Assembly: GCF_018613155.1 (NCBI RefSeq)
Contig: NZ_JAGGQU010000038.1
Location: forward strand, 1 to 64,000
Origin: Bacillus sp. ISL-55
GTDB taxonomy: Bacteria; Bacillota; Bacilli; Bacillales; Cytobacillaceae
Direction of reading: 5' to 3'
Length of the DNA stretch: 64,000 nucleotides
Positions within the stretch are counted from its first letter, which is position 1, and every line of letters starts with the position of its first letter. Positions 51,547-59,990 of this stretch are shown in pieces. Both the position numbers and the translations under genes were made by a program. The notes under the pieces were generated by a model that saw nothing but the letters and a program-made list of their open reading frames with translations, was not told the DNA's origin and made no database searches.

Positions 51547-52050
51547 ATGTTCGCAAATTGGTTGAGGGAAAACAATGTCGCCGCCGGAATTTTGACTTTT
51601 ATACGTATTTGGCTAGGTTACAACTGGATGGTTGCTGGATGGCATAAAATGACCGGGGATGGCTTTGACGCAACTGGATATTTGAAAAATGCCGTCGCCA
51701 ACCCGGTAAAAGGTCCTGATGGAAACATGGTTTATGGCTGGTATGTCTCTTTTCTGGAAAACTTCGCGCTGCCGAACATTGAGCTTTTCAACTTCATAGT
51801 ACCGGTCGGTGAATTCCTTGTCGGTTTGGGACTCATCCTCGGCTGTCTGACAACTGCTGCCATGTTCTTCGGTTTACTGATGAACTTCAGCTTCTTCCTT
51901 GCCGGAACTGTATCCCACAATCCAACAGATATTTTCTTCGGATTCATTATCCTCTTCGCTGGTTATAATGCAGGCAGATATGGATTGGACCACTGGGTAA
52001 TACCATATATTCGAAAAACTTTCTTCAAAAAGAAAACAGCCACTAAATGA
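51547..52050 (+). CDS. DoxX-family membrane protein, paralogue 3
   Basis: This 167-residue protein is the more divergent of the three DoxX copies. It has changes such as GYNWMVAGWHKMTGDG and a lysine-rich tail, but keeps LGYNWM and VSHNPTDIFFGFIILFAGYNAG unchanged. GAAGGGAAGCG and the TATTGTAGTGTAAT segment upstream are shared with the other copies. A degenerate form of the FNR/Rex-type site (TTTGTGAACAAAGACTTCC) lies at the same distance as in paralogue 2. Confidence 0.85.
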   Translation: MFANWLRENNVAAGILTFIRIWLGYNWMVAGWHKMTGDGFDATGYLKNAVANPVKGPDGNMVYGWYVSFLENFALPNIELFNFIVPVGEFLVGLGLILGCLTTAAMFFGLLMNFSFFLAGTVSHNPTDIFFGFIILFAGYNAGRYGLDHWVIPYIRKTFFKKKTATK

Positions 52051-52056
52051 ATTGTC

Positions 52057-52082
52057 AGCCTCCTGTGCTTTTGCAGGAGGCT
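52057..52082 (+). terminator. terminator of DoxX paralogue 3
   Basis: AGCCTCCTG/CAGGAGGCT is followed by TTTTCTATT. Confidence 0.9.
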
Positions 52083-52159
52083 TTTTCTATTCCTTGTCCC
52101 AATAGGAAAACTTAGCTATAATTTTACATAGTATGCCTACTAGAAAAGGAGCGAATCCT

Positions 52160-52936
52160 TTGTTCAATTTCGATGAGATAGAAACTCACCAACTTTTAAA
52201 TAAAATCAATGAAAATATCTTAATCGCTAATGAAGATTACAAAATCGTTTTTATCAATGATCCGGCGATGCAATTATTGGCGCAAATTGGCCCTTATGTA
52301 GGAATCAATGATCCAGTGGAATTTATCGGTAGAAATTTGGGAGAGTTCCATGGCAGCCGTCAACAGAATATCCTGGCCGGAGGAAACTTCCCTCATTCTG
52401 CTAGCATTACCTTGTTCAACAAATTCTCGGCTGAGATTATGGTGGATCGACTAACCAACAATGAAGGCAAGGAAAGCGGATTTATCCTTACTTGGAAAGA
52501 TGTAACCGAATTTGAAGAAACACTGGAGGAAAACAGGAAACAGCTTCAAATTCTTGATATGCCTGTCATCCCGCTGTCAGTTGACACTGCTGTGCTTGTT
52601 CCGGTTATGGGGAAATTGACTGAAGATCGATTGGAACTGCTGGAGGAAAAAATCCTCACACACAGCGCCCAGCAAGGAAATCAATATGTCATTTTTGACT
52701 TTACCGGTGTTTCAGATGAACTGGATGCACCAATCGCGTTCCGTCTGCAGCAGGTCATCAATGCCCTGAAGCTTATGGGGGTGCAATCGATTTATGTAGG
52801 AATACGTCCAGAAATGGCTAAATCAATCGTACTGAATGGTTTGCTCGTTGATGTACCGACTTTCAATACATTTGTACATGGCATCCGCTATGTGTGGAAA
52901 GAAACTGGATTTGAACTTGTGAAAATTGGTGAATAA
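52160..52936 (+). CDS. PAS-STAS protein, RsbR-like stressosome paralogue
   Basis: This protein of 258 residues combines an N-terminal PAS-like domain (about residues 8-125), a short linker helix and a C-terminal STAS domain (about 135-250). The STAS part carries the RsbR-like motif YVGIRPEMAKSIV. Compared from memory with B. subtilis RsbRA, the Thr205 position is Ser222 here, and the Thr171 position (VDT) is Ala190 (LDA). Translation probably starts at TTG with AAAAGGAG eight bases upstream; the ATG at 52133 lacks a site. No rsbS, rsbT or sigB is adjacent. Confidence 0.78.
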   Translation: MFNFDEIETHQLLNKINENILIANEDYKIVFINDPAMQLLAQIGPYVGINDPVEFIGRNLGEFHGSRQQNILAGGNFPHSASITLFNKFSAEIMVDRLTNNEGKESGFILTWKDVTEFEETLEENRKQLQILDMPVIPLSVDTAVLVPVMGKLTEDRLELLEEKILTHSAQQGNQYVIFDFTGVSDELDAPIAFRLQQVINALKLMGVQSIYVGIRPEMAKSIVLNGLLVDVPTFNTFVHGIRYVWKETGFELVKIGE

Positions 52937-52938
52937 GG

Positions 52939-52966
52939 AAAGGCTTGGTCAATGGGACCGAGCCTT
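52939..52966 (+). terminator. terminator of the PAS-STAS gene
   Basis: AAGGCTTGGTC/GACCGAGCCTT is followed by TTATTTTAT. It also lies at the end of the convergent cupin gene. Confidence 0.85.
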
Positions 52967-52971
52967 TTATT

Positions 52972-53331
52972 TTATATCGATGGAAGTTCAGAAACTGTTC
53001 TGTCATTCACTTCATCACCGGTATTAAGGGTTGATTTGGGTTCAAAGAAGATGACATGCACTTCTTCTTCAGCAACAGGGAGATGTTCTACCCCTTTAGG
53101 GACGATCATAAATTCCCCTTCGTTCAGGTGTACATCTTTATCCCTAAACTTTAGAAGCAGCTTGCCTTTCATGACGAGGAACATCTCATCTTCACGTTCA
53201 TGTTTATGCCAGATGAATTCACCTTTCAGTTTGGCGAATGTAACATGCATATCATTGATCTCTCCGGCGATTTTCGGACTCCAATAGTCACTAAAAAGCG
53301 AGAACTTTTCGCTGATATTTACTTTTTCCAT
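52972..53331 (-). CDS. cupin-domain protein
   Basis: This 119-residue single-cupin protein has metal-binding motif 1 HKHEREDEMFLVMKG and motif 2 with PKGVEHLP, so it probably binds a divalent metal. Catalytic role is unknown. AGGAGGAG about nine bases upstream selects this ATG, 14 bp after the preceding gene, so the two are likely co-transcribed. Confidence 0.8.
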   Translation of the reverse strand: MEKVNISEKFSLFSDYWSPKIAGEINDMHVTFAKLKGEFIWHKHEREDEMFLVMKGKLLLKFRDKDVHLNEGEFMIVPKGVEHLPVAEEEVHVIFFEPKSTLNTGDEVNDRTVSELPSI

Positions 53332-53345
53332 TTTGGCAACTCCTC

Positions 53346-53714
53346 CTATTGTCGGTAAGGAAAATCTGTATGAATCTCCCAATACTTCGTGACTGTATTT
53401 CCCGTTGTAAAAATAAAGCCAATCTGCACTTTTTCCTTTTCATTTTCAAAGGTCAAGATTCCTTGCGGCAAGTAATCATATGTAAATCCGTTATCATACT
53501 TAAAAGTTCTTGGGCTTTCATTAATGGCTGAGATGATTTTGCCAATCTCGTCACGGTCATTTATTACCAGGATGGTTGTGCCTTCCATGCCGCTGACTGT
53601 CAATTTGTCATAGTCACCCGAGAGGATTTTGTGTTGATTAGCCCAATATGCTGTTAAAAGGACGACACTCACTAGAATCAAAAATACATTTATAAGCTTT
53701 TTTCTTTTAGCCAT
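53346..53714 (-). CDS. membrane-anchored protein of unknown function
   Basis: This 122-residue protein has one N-terminal hydrophobic segment (about residues 8-25) and an extracellular part with a beta-rich stretch (TTILVINDRDEIGKIISAIN). Such small anchored proteins are common in Bacillus. I assign no function. GGGAGGGG fixes the ATG. It is first of a two-gene unit with the cupin gene. Confidence 0.68.
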   Translation of the reverse strand: MAKRKKLINVFLILVSVVLLTAYWANQHKILSGDYDKLTVSGMEGTTILVINDRDEIGKIISAINESPRTFKYDNGFTYDYLPQGILTFENEKEKVQIGFIFTTGNTVTKYWEIHTDFPYRQ

Positions 53715-53760
53715 GCCTACCCCTCCCATTTTCATTTTCCCATTTAGGAAGGTAAAAAAA

Positions 53761-53783
53761 GACCAATCACGAACGGATTGGCC
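53761..53783 (-). terminator. terminator of the DUF445 gene
   Basis: GGCCAATC/GATTGGTC is followed by seven T on the minus strand. Confidence 0.8.
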
Positions 53784-53796
53784 TTTTGTTCCTTTT

Positions 53797-55056
53797 TTAT
53801 ATGACCAAGAGCTTAAAGATCGTCAAACCAATCCCAATCAGGAAGCCGCAGACGGCACCGTTCACCCTGATCCATTGCAGGTCTTTACCGATATTGTTTT
53901 CCATCATATCAATCAGTGTTTCCGTATCAAGCTTGTCTAGGTTCTCACGGACAAGCTTGCCAATTTTAGAATGATTTCTTTCAATCAGGCCTGCGATTTT
54001 GGCGTGGAGCCAGCTTTCGATTGCCGCTACCTTACCCTCATCTTCTTTGATCTCTTGTATGAACCTTTTCACCACTGGAGTAACGGTATCATCAACAAAA
54101 CTGTCTGCTTCGATAAAAGCAATGGCACGGTCCTTTGACTTTGCCAATACACTCCTGATTTGTCCGGTTAAATCCATATCCTCGACCATCTTGTTTTTCC
54201 ATGCCTGGATTTCGGACATTAATGCTTCACGCTCATTTATGCTGCCGAGTTCTTTGCGGATTTTCTCAAGAATCATATGGCGGTAGCGATTGTCTTCCTG
54301 CTGCAGGTTTTTCATTCTTTTTAAAATAAACGACTGCAAAATGTTGCCGACTTTTTCTTCCGTGATCATATTGCTGAACGATTGAATCGCGAATTTCAAA
54401 AGACCATCTGCTTCGGTTGTATCAATTGCCTGCTTCCCCAGTTTCCCAAGGACCATTTTCGCTTCATCCTGCGACGCCCATTTTTCTGTCTCGATCAGCA
54501 CATAATTGAATGCTGCCGCATCATATTCTTTCGCCAATACGTGGCTGGAGGCTTTTTGCAGAAGATCGGAAGTATCAGCCGATAGCAGGAAACCTTTGAT
54601 TTCTTGTTCAATTGTTGGCGCAAACCTTTCTACATCTATCTTTTTCACAACATCCAGGCCGAATGACTGGATGCTCTGCTTAACAGACTCAGAATGCAGT
54701 TCCTTCTCAACCGTTTCAAAAATTTTATCCAGGATATGAATCTGCTTGAATTTCTCCATGATGCTCTCTTTCGTGAGCCAGTCATTTTCAAGCATATTGA
54801 TTAACGCGCGCGTTACTTTATCACGGTTTTTCGGCAAAAGCGCCGTGTGAGGAATCGGGATCCCCATCGGATGCCTGAATAGTGCTGTTACAGCAAACCA
54901 GTCCGCAAGCCCTCCGACGAGCCCTGCTTCAAATCCGCCCATCAGCAGTTTGCCGATCAGCGAACCCTGAAACGGCATCATTGCGAGGAACCCCGCACCC
55001 ATAATCGCCAGCGATATAGCCGCCAAATGTCTAGATCTCTTATCTCGTTTTTCCAT
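53797..55056 (-). CDS. DUF445-family membrane protein
   Basis: This 419-residue protein matches the DUF445 family. There are two N-terminal hydrophobic segments (about residues 10-50) with FEAGLVGGLADWFAVTALFRHP, a long helical middle, and a C-terminal membrane segment (GAVCGFLIGIGLTIFKLLVI). Bacillus relatives such as YheB have been linked to the envelope but lack a known activity. GAGGGAG precedes the ATG. Single gene. Confidence 0.85.
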   Translation of the reverse strand: MEKRDKRSRHLAAISLAIMGAGFLAMMPFQGSLIGKLLMGGFEAGLVGGLADWFAVTALFRHPMGIPIPHTALLPKNRDKVTRALINMLENDWLTKESIMEKFKQIHILDKIFETVEKELHSESVKQSIQSFGLDVVKKIDVERFAPTIEQEIKGFLLSADTSDLLQKASSHVLAKEYDAAAFNYVLIETEKWASQDEAKMVLGKLGKQAIDTTEADGLLKFAIQSFSNMITEEKVGNILQSFILKRMKNLQQEDNRYRHMILEKIRKELGSINEREALMSEIQAWKNKMVEDMDLTGQIRSVLAKSKDRAIAFIEADSFVDDTVTPVVKRFIQEIKEDEGKVAAIESWLHAKIAGLIERNHSKIGKLVRENLDKLDTETLIDMMENNIGKDLQWIRVNGAVCGFLIGIGLTIFKLLVI

Positions 55057-55159
55057 ATATCTCCCTCTGTTACTGTTAGATTGATTCCAAATGGCATTCC
55101 ATTACCTTTGAAAGCCCCGCAGTGTCTTTTCAAGTGCTCGTCCCGCCTGAAGAGAATTA

Positions 55160-55459
55160 TTCTATGTGACCTTTTTTGGCTTGGTGGCCTCTTTTGGGCT
55201 TATAGGTTAATTCTATAGGACCTTTTTTGGCTCGGTTGCCTCTTTTGGGCTTATAGAATTTTTCTATAGGACCCTTTCTGGCTCGGCGGCCTCTTTTGGG
55301 CTTATAGATTTATTCTATAGGACCTTTTCTGGCTCGGCGGCCTCTTTTGGGCTTATAGGTTAATTCTATAGGACCTTTTTTGGCTCGGTTGCCTCTTTTG
55401 GGCTTATAGAAATTTGCTATAGGACCTTTTTTAGCTTGGTGGTCTTTTTTGGGCTTATA
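55160..55459. repeat. six-copy hairpin array, 51-bp period (CTATAGGACC/GGGCTTATAG)
   Basis: TTCTATAGGACC-type starts lie at 55160, 55211, 55262, 55313, 55364 and about 55415. Each unit pairs CTATAGGACC imperfectly with GGGCTTATAG across a segment containing TTTTGGCTCGG and GCCTCTTTT. It lies between the DUF445 gene start and the metQ end. The remaining bases to 55579 show nothing else. Confidence 0.93.
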
Positions 55460-55579
55460 GTTGTTACCTTTCCGCCTGGTTCGTGCAGATTCAACAATAA
55501 AAGAACAAAAGAGCCTTCCTAAAAGAGTCTCTTCAATATTTTAACCAATTTATAGGGGAGAAAGCTATAAAAAAGGAAA

Positions 55580-55607
55580 AGTCCCGGTTGCTTTTGCTGC
55601 CGGGACT
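55580..55607 (-). terminator. metNIQ terminator
   Basis: AGTCCCGG/CCGGGACT is followed by TTTCCTTTTTT on the minus strand. Confidence 0.85.
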
Positions 55608-55624
55608 TCATTATGATAACTATT

Positions 55625-56452
55625 CTACTCCATCCACTCTGGCTTTCCGAAGCCTTTGAAATCTTCATCGATGATTTCTTCAAACTCAGGTGATTCTACG
55701 ACTTCTTTGATGTCCTTTGCGAATTGAGCATCCTGATCTTTTGTATTGATGACGACGCGGTTGCGGTACTGGTCTGGCATGTTCTCCAGCTGAAGCGCAT
55801 CTAGAAGGTCCATTTTAGCGGCAAGAGCGAAGTTGCCTGGTACTGCTGAAAGGTCGACGCTTTCGACTGCTCTTGGAAGCTGTGCTGCTTCGATTGGCTT
55901 GAACTGAAGGTTTTTAACGTTATCTTTAACATCCTTTTCAGAAACTGTCAGTGGGTCAGCATTAGGATCAAGCTTGATTAATCCGGCGTCTTCAAGAATC
56001 AGGAAGGCGCGTGCTGCATTTGTTGGGTCATTCGGAATCGCGATGGCAGAACCCTTTTCGACTTCTTCCAGTGAATTGAATTTTTTAGAGTAAATTCCCA
56101 TTGGCGCGGTTGGCACTACGATCACTTCCGAAAGTTCGAGTTTATGTTCTTTCGCGAAGTTTTCCATATACACCTTGTGCTGGAACAGGTTAGCGTCAAG
56201 GTCACCCTTGGACAAAGCAAGGTTCGGCTGGATGTAATCGCTGAACTCAACTACTTTCACTTCATAGCCTTTTTTCTCCAGAAGCGGCTTGATGGCTTTT
56301 GAAACCATATCGCTGTATGGACCGGATGTCGCACCGAATGTCACTTTTTTCGCGTCTGCTTTCGCATCGCCGCTGGATGCTGAGTCGCTGCCGCATGCTG
56401 CAAGCAGCCCGATAGTTAATAACAACACGAATGAGAATAATAATTTTTTCAT
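55625..56452 (-). CDS. metQ: methionine-binding lipoprotein
   Basis: This 275-residue solute-binding lipoprotein of the methionine ABC importer has lipobox LLAAC with Cys20, and the NlpA-family motifs SDYIQPNLALSKGDLDANLFQHKVY and AIPNDPTNAARAL-like (IPNDPTNAARAFLIL). It lies 21 bp after metI and ends the SAM-riboswitch operon. Confidence 0.94.
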   Translation of the reverse strand: MKKLLFSFVLLLTIGLLAACGSDSASSGDAKADAKKVTFGATSGPYSDMVSKAIKPLLEKKGYEVKVVEFSDYIQPNLALSKGDLDANLFQHKVYMENFAKEHKLELSEVIVVPTAPMGIYSKKFNSLEEVEKGSAIAIPNDPTNAARAFLILEDAGLIKLDPNADPLTVSEKDVKDNVKNLQFKPIEAAQLPRAVESVDLSAVPGNFALAAKMDLLDALQLENMPDQYRNRVVINTKDQDAQFAKDIKEVVESPEFEEIIDEDFKGFGKPEWME

Positions 56453-56473
56453 TTTAAAAGAACCCCCTATTAT

Positions 56474-57142
56474 TTATCTTTTGTCTACTACTCTTGCAAT
56501 CCTGTCTCCGCCAAACTGGATCAGCTGGACGAGACAGATCAGGATAATGACTGTCGTAATCATGATTGTATTGTCGTATCTGTAATAGCCGAAGCGGATT
56601 GCCAGGTCGCCAACTCCCCCTCCGCCGACAATGCCGGCCATTGCCGAATAGGCAACAAGGCTGATGATGGTGATGGTCACACCCTGGACGATGCCCGGCT
56701 TTGCCTCGGGAATCAAAACGTCTTTAATGATCATCCATGGCGTCGCACCAGTTGCAACGGCAGCTTCGATGACACCCTTATCAATTTCCCGGAAGCTTTG
56801 CTCTACGATTCTAGCGAAAAACGGAATCGCCGCGACAGATAGAGAAACAGATGCGGCTGTCGGCCCGATCGTTGTTCCTGCAATTAGATTCGCCAGTGGC
56901 AGAAGGGCGATCAATAAGATGATAAATGGAACCGAGCGAATCAAGTTGACGATGAAGCCGGCAATATTTTTAAAAGTTTGATTTTCAAGAAAAAGTCCCT
57001 TATCGGTGACAAAAAGCAGGACCCCTGTAGGCAATCCTACGATAATGGCAACAAAGATGGAGATGCCGACCATATAGATTGTTTCAAAGAATGCTTTGTT
57101 CAATTCCGGCAGCAATGAAATCAGGTTATCAAGCAGCATCAT
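56474..57142 (-). CDS. metI: methionine ABC transporter permease
   Basis: This 222-residue, five-helix permease has the inner-membrane EAA-like coupling motif (EAAVATGATPWMIIKDVLIPEA). GGAGGTG six bases upstream chooses the second of three start-like codons. It overlaps metN by 14 bp, so translation is coupled. Confidence 0.94.
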   Translation of the reverse strand: MMLLDNLISLLPELNKAFFETIYMVGISIFVAIIVGLPTGVLLFVTDKGLFLENQTFKNIAGFIVNLIRSVPFIILLIALLPLANLIAGTTIGPTAASVSLSVAAIPFFARIVEQSFREIDKGVIEAAVATGATPWMIIKDVLIPEAKPGIVQGVTITIISLVAYSAMAGIVGGGGVGDLAIRFGYYRYDNTIMITTVIILICLVQLIQFGGDRIARVVDKR

Positions 57143-58142
57143 CAATCACCTCCAGGTTTTTCGTCCTTGCCGCAATGTAGGCTATCGCCCGATCAATCTC
57201 CACCTGTTCTCCCGTGACCTCCATAATGAAAATCCCCAGTGGAATATCCTGAATATATTCAATCTTCCCATGCAGAATATTGCCGCGGACCTTAAAGGTT
57301 TGAAATACATCAGATATGACTCCCTGCTCGGCAATCTCACCCTGAAAATAGATCTTGATCAGCTTTCCTTGACGCTCCTCAAGCAATCTCTCCGGCAGTT
57401 CGAATTGAAGGATTGAGTTGACGAAATCCTTTGTGAGATGTTGTTTCGGATTCGCGAAGACTTCGTATACATTCCCTTCTTCAATGATTTTTCCATCCTG
57501 CATAACCGCCATCCTGTCGCAAATCGTCTTGACGACTTCCATCTCGTGGGTGATAAGGACAATGGTGATGCCCAATTCACTATTAATCTTTTTAAGTAAA
57601 GATAGAATCGATTTCGTCGTGCTCGGATCCAGAGCAGAAGTAGCTTCATCACACAAAAGCACTGATGGATTATTCGCGAGTGCCCTGGCGATGCCGACAC
57701 GCTGTTTCTGTCCGCCCGACAATTGTGCCGGATAGACATCTTTTTTATCTGAAAGACCGACCATATCGAGAAGTTCCGTAACTCTAGCACTGATTTCCGC
57801 TTTTGGAAGGCCAGCACCTTTCAACGCAAAGGCAATGTTTTCACTCACCGTCTTTGCGCTGACAAGATGGAAATGCTGAAAAATCATCCCGATTTTCAGG
57901 CGCGCTTTCCTCAGTTCAGTCTTGCTCAAAGAAGTGAGCTCTACACCGTCAATATGTATCTCTCCTGATGTCGGCTTTTCAAGGAGGTTCAAGCAACGGA
58001 TCAAAGAACTTTTCCCGGCACCGCTGTAGCCGACAATTCCGTATATCTCTCCCTTTTCTACTTTTAATGAAACATGGTCAACACCAGTAACTGACCCCTT
58101 TTTCGTTTCGTATATCTTGACCAGGTCTTTCACTTCAATCAT
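57129..58142 (-). CDS. metN: methionine ABC transporter ATPase
   Basis: This 337-residue ATPase has Walker A GYSGAGKSS, signature LSGGQKQRV, Walker B LLCDEATSALDP and a C-terminal NIL regulatory domain (about residues 255-335) that senses methionine. GGGGGTG precedes the chosen ATG, three codons inside the longer frame. It is the first gene after the SAM riboswitch. Confidence 0.95.
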   Translation of the reverse strand: MIEVKDLVKIYETKKGSVTGVDHVSLKVEKGEIYGIVGYSGAGKSSLIRCLNLLEKPTSGEIHIDGVELTSLSKTELRKARLKIGMIFQHFHLVSAKTVSENIAFALKGAGLPKAEISARVTELLDMVGLSDKKDVYPAQLSGGQKQRVGIARALANNPSVLLCDEATSALDPSTTKSILSLLKKINSELGITIVLITHEMEVVKTICDRMAVMQDGKIIEEGNVYEVFANPKQHLTKDFVNSILQFELPERLLEERQGKLIKIYFQGEIAEQGVISDVFQTFKVRGNILHGKIEYIQDIPLGIFIMEVTGEQVEIDRAIAYIAARTKNLEVIDDAA

Positions 58143-58173
58143 TCTTCGCACCCCCGTTTTTTAAAAATAAAAA

Positions 58174-58200
58174 AGCCTCTTTCATTCATAGAAAGAGGCA
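58174..58200 (-). terminator. SAM riboswitch terminator
   Basis: GCCTCTTTC/GAAAGAGGC is followed by TTTTTTATTTTT on the minus strand, between aptamer and metN. Confidence 0.9.
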
Positions 58201-58218
58201 TCGTAAACATCTATACGA

Positions 58219-58320
58219 CTTATCTTTCAGAATGAAATCATTCTGTAGGAAGTGGCACCTTTCCCAAAAAGGAGGTTGCCGGACGTCATTGGGCCTAATC
58301 CCTCAGTCTCTCTTGATAAG
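58219..58320 (-). promoter_or_regulatory. SAM-I (S-box) riboswitch
   Basis: Minus-strand sequence begins CTTATCAAGAGAGACTGAGG, continues through GGCCC.ATGA, CCGGCAACC and GGTGCCA, and ends AAAGATAAG, pairing with the start. This is the full S-box pattern. With SAM bound the terminator should form and shut off methionine uptake. Confidence 0.96.
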
Positions 58321-58350
58321 TTTCTTATTAAATTAATTTCGATAATTGAA

Positions 58351-58379
58351 ATATTAAGACTATCTGATTTATTTGTCAA
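58351..58379 (-). promoter_or_regulatory. metNIQ promoter
   Basis: On the minus strand a consensus TTGACA (58379-58374) and TAATAT (58356-58351) are separated by 17 bp, ahead of the SAM riboswitch. Confidence 0.75.
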
Positions 58380-58500
58380 TAAAGTTTTTTCGGAGATTCT
58401 AAAGTGATACCGCTTACACGATTGAGGGAGTAAGGAAATATTTTTTTAAAAAAAATCCCCAAGCTCAATTGATTTTTTTCAAAAAAAAAAAAGAAAAAAC

Positions 58501-58524
58501 CCTTGTTTACGATAAAACAAGGGC
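58501..58524 (-). terminator. chromate transporter terminator
   Basis: CCCTTGTTT and its complement form a stem overlapping the gene end, followed by a long T-rich run on the minus strand. Confidence 0.8.
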
Positions 58525-59037
58525 ACCGTAAACAAGGGAACCTGCGATGACATAGGCAGGGTGAACTTTTAATTTTTCCATCAGGATGAAGCTGATTCCG
58601 CCTATCAGAATCGTCTGCATCAGGCCGACTCCCTCATAGGAAGAGAAAAAGAAATCATAGGTCATGACTCCTAAAAGGACGGCAATGACAGGGCGGACGA
58701 CGATTGTCAGCCTTTTGACACGCGGGGAATCTTTGAATTTCATCAACAGTCCAAGCAAGCTGATCATTAGGATTAAGGATGGTGCCACCGTGGCAAATAC
58801 CCCAACGATCGCACCGAGAATACCGCCTTCTGCATATCCAATATAGCCTGCCATCTTGGTGGCAATCGGCCCCGGCAATGCGTTGCCCATCGCCAGCACT
58901 TCACTGAATTCATTGACTGTCATCCATTCATAACGGTCAACAACTTCATTTTCGATTAACGGAATGGAGGCAGGTCCACCGCCATATCCTAAAATTCCCG
59001 GAATGAAAAAGGCCAAAAATATATGGAAATAAATCAT
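58507..59037 (-). CDS. chromate-transporter-family protein, second half
   Basis: This 176-residue membrane protein is a single CHR domain with the signature FFIPGILGYGGGPASIPLIE and NALPGPIATKMAGYIGY. Short CHR proteins work as pairs; this one overlaps its partner by four bases (ATGA-type coupling). Family members export chromate, but sulfate-like anions or other roles are possible. Confidence 0.88.
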   Translation of the reverse strand: MIYFHIFLAFFIPGILGYGGGPASIPLIENEVVDRYEWMTVNEFSEVLAMGNALPGPIATKMAGYIGYAEGGILGAIVGVFATVAPSLILMISLLGLLMKFKDSPRVKRLTIVVRPVIAVLLGVMTYDFFFSSYEGVGLMQTILIGGISFILMEKLKVHPAYVIAGSLVYGALVLS

Positions 59038-59609
59038 TGCTGCTCCCCTCCTCTTTGTTTATTTTCAGCAGGAGCAGGGTCTTTTTTCAGCAAGGCACCC
59101 AGCAGCAATACAAAAATTAAAATAGCGGGATGCAGATTCAAGAATTGAAGAAGTACCAGGCTGCCGATAAGCGCTACAGCTGTCCAGGCCCATCCAAGCT
59201 TTGACTTGCCTGACTTCTTGATGAAATCCCAGGTCAGGACAGCGAGCATGACTGCAACAACTGGAACAACAGCCTCAGCCATTCCGTTCACCCATGGCTC
59301 ATCTTTATATGAGTTCAGCCCGGTCAGCAGCAGGATCATCAGGATGATCGCCGGAATCATCGTTGCTGCGAGGGCATTGAACATACCCAGGTATCCGCCT
59401 ACACGATAGCCAATGTATCCAGCCATTTTTGTGGCAATAGGTCCTGGCAGCGCATTTCCCAAAGCAAGGACATCCCCGAACTCATCAGAATCCATCCATT
59501 TATATTTTTCTACCACTTCCTTATGTACAAGCGGAATCGAAGACGGGCCTCCCCCATAGCCAAGGATTCCGACGCGAAAAAACGCTAAGAATAAATCTCT
59601 TTGTTTCAA
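59034..59609 (-). CDS. chromate-transporter-family protein, first half
   Basis: This 191-residue paralogue of the following gene carries FFRVGILGYGGGPSSIPLVHKEVVE and the same NALPGPIATKMAGYIGY motif, with five or six membrane segments and a charged tail (KKDPAPAENKQRGGEQQ). The pair corresponds to a split long-chain ChrA, as in B. subtilis YwrA/YwrB. Confidence 0.88.
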   Translation of the reverse strand: MKQRDLFLAFFRVGILGYGGGPSSIPLVHKEVVEKYKWMDSDEFGDVLALGNALPGPIATKMAGYIGYRVGGYLGMFNALAATMIPAIILMILLLTGLNSYKDEPWVNGMAEAVVPVVAVMLAVLTWDFIKKSGKSKLGWAWTAVALIGSLVLLQFLNLHPAILIFVLLLGALLKKDPAPAENKQRGGEQQ

Positions 59610-59794
59610 TACTTCACCTTCTCTTCTGTTATTAGTGCCTAAAGCAGTCTCTTTCTATGAATCTTATTGCTTTTATTTTATTATAGACTCATATATTCGA
59701 TACTGCATGTCAAATACAAGTTAATTTACCGTCGGGGGGCTTATTTTTGTAATTTTAATCTTGTAAATGGTTCATGTTCACCTGGCGATACACT

Positions 59795-59889
59795 TTATTG
59801 GCGAATTTTTAATTTTATCGACCACTTTTTGAATTATTTCGACCACAATCACAATTATTTCGACCACTTTTTCAATTATTTCGACCACA
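59795..59889. repeat. short tandem array, 21-bp period (TTATTGGCG then TCGACCAC)
   Basis: One TTATTGGCG unit at 59795 is followed by TATCGACCAC near 59816 and TTTCGACCAC near 59837, 59858 and 59879, stepping 21 bp. It mixes the families found at 12461 and 26127. It lies in the gap between the chromate pair and the chemoreceptor gene; nothing else was seen in 59610-59990. Confidence 0.85.
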
Positions 59890-59990
59890 TTCACGAATAT
59901 TTCAATCAAGTCGCATTTCTGCAGCAATCCGTATAACAATTCTTCGTTTAAAAAAAGTACCACAACCCTAAGGCTATGATACTCATAAAA

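Noticed and set aside
51305-51556. Open frame of 83 codons on the minus strand
   Set aside because: It covers the promoter and leader of DoxX paralogue 3 in antisense, lacks a ribosome binding site and has no recognisable motif.
59667-59936. Open frames on both strands (89 and 61 codons)
   Set aside because: Their apparent periodic residues (FNYFDH repeats and VVEII repeats) are just translations of the 21-bp DNA array.
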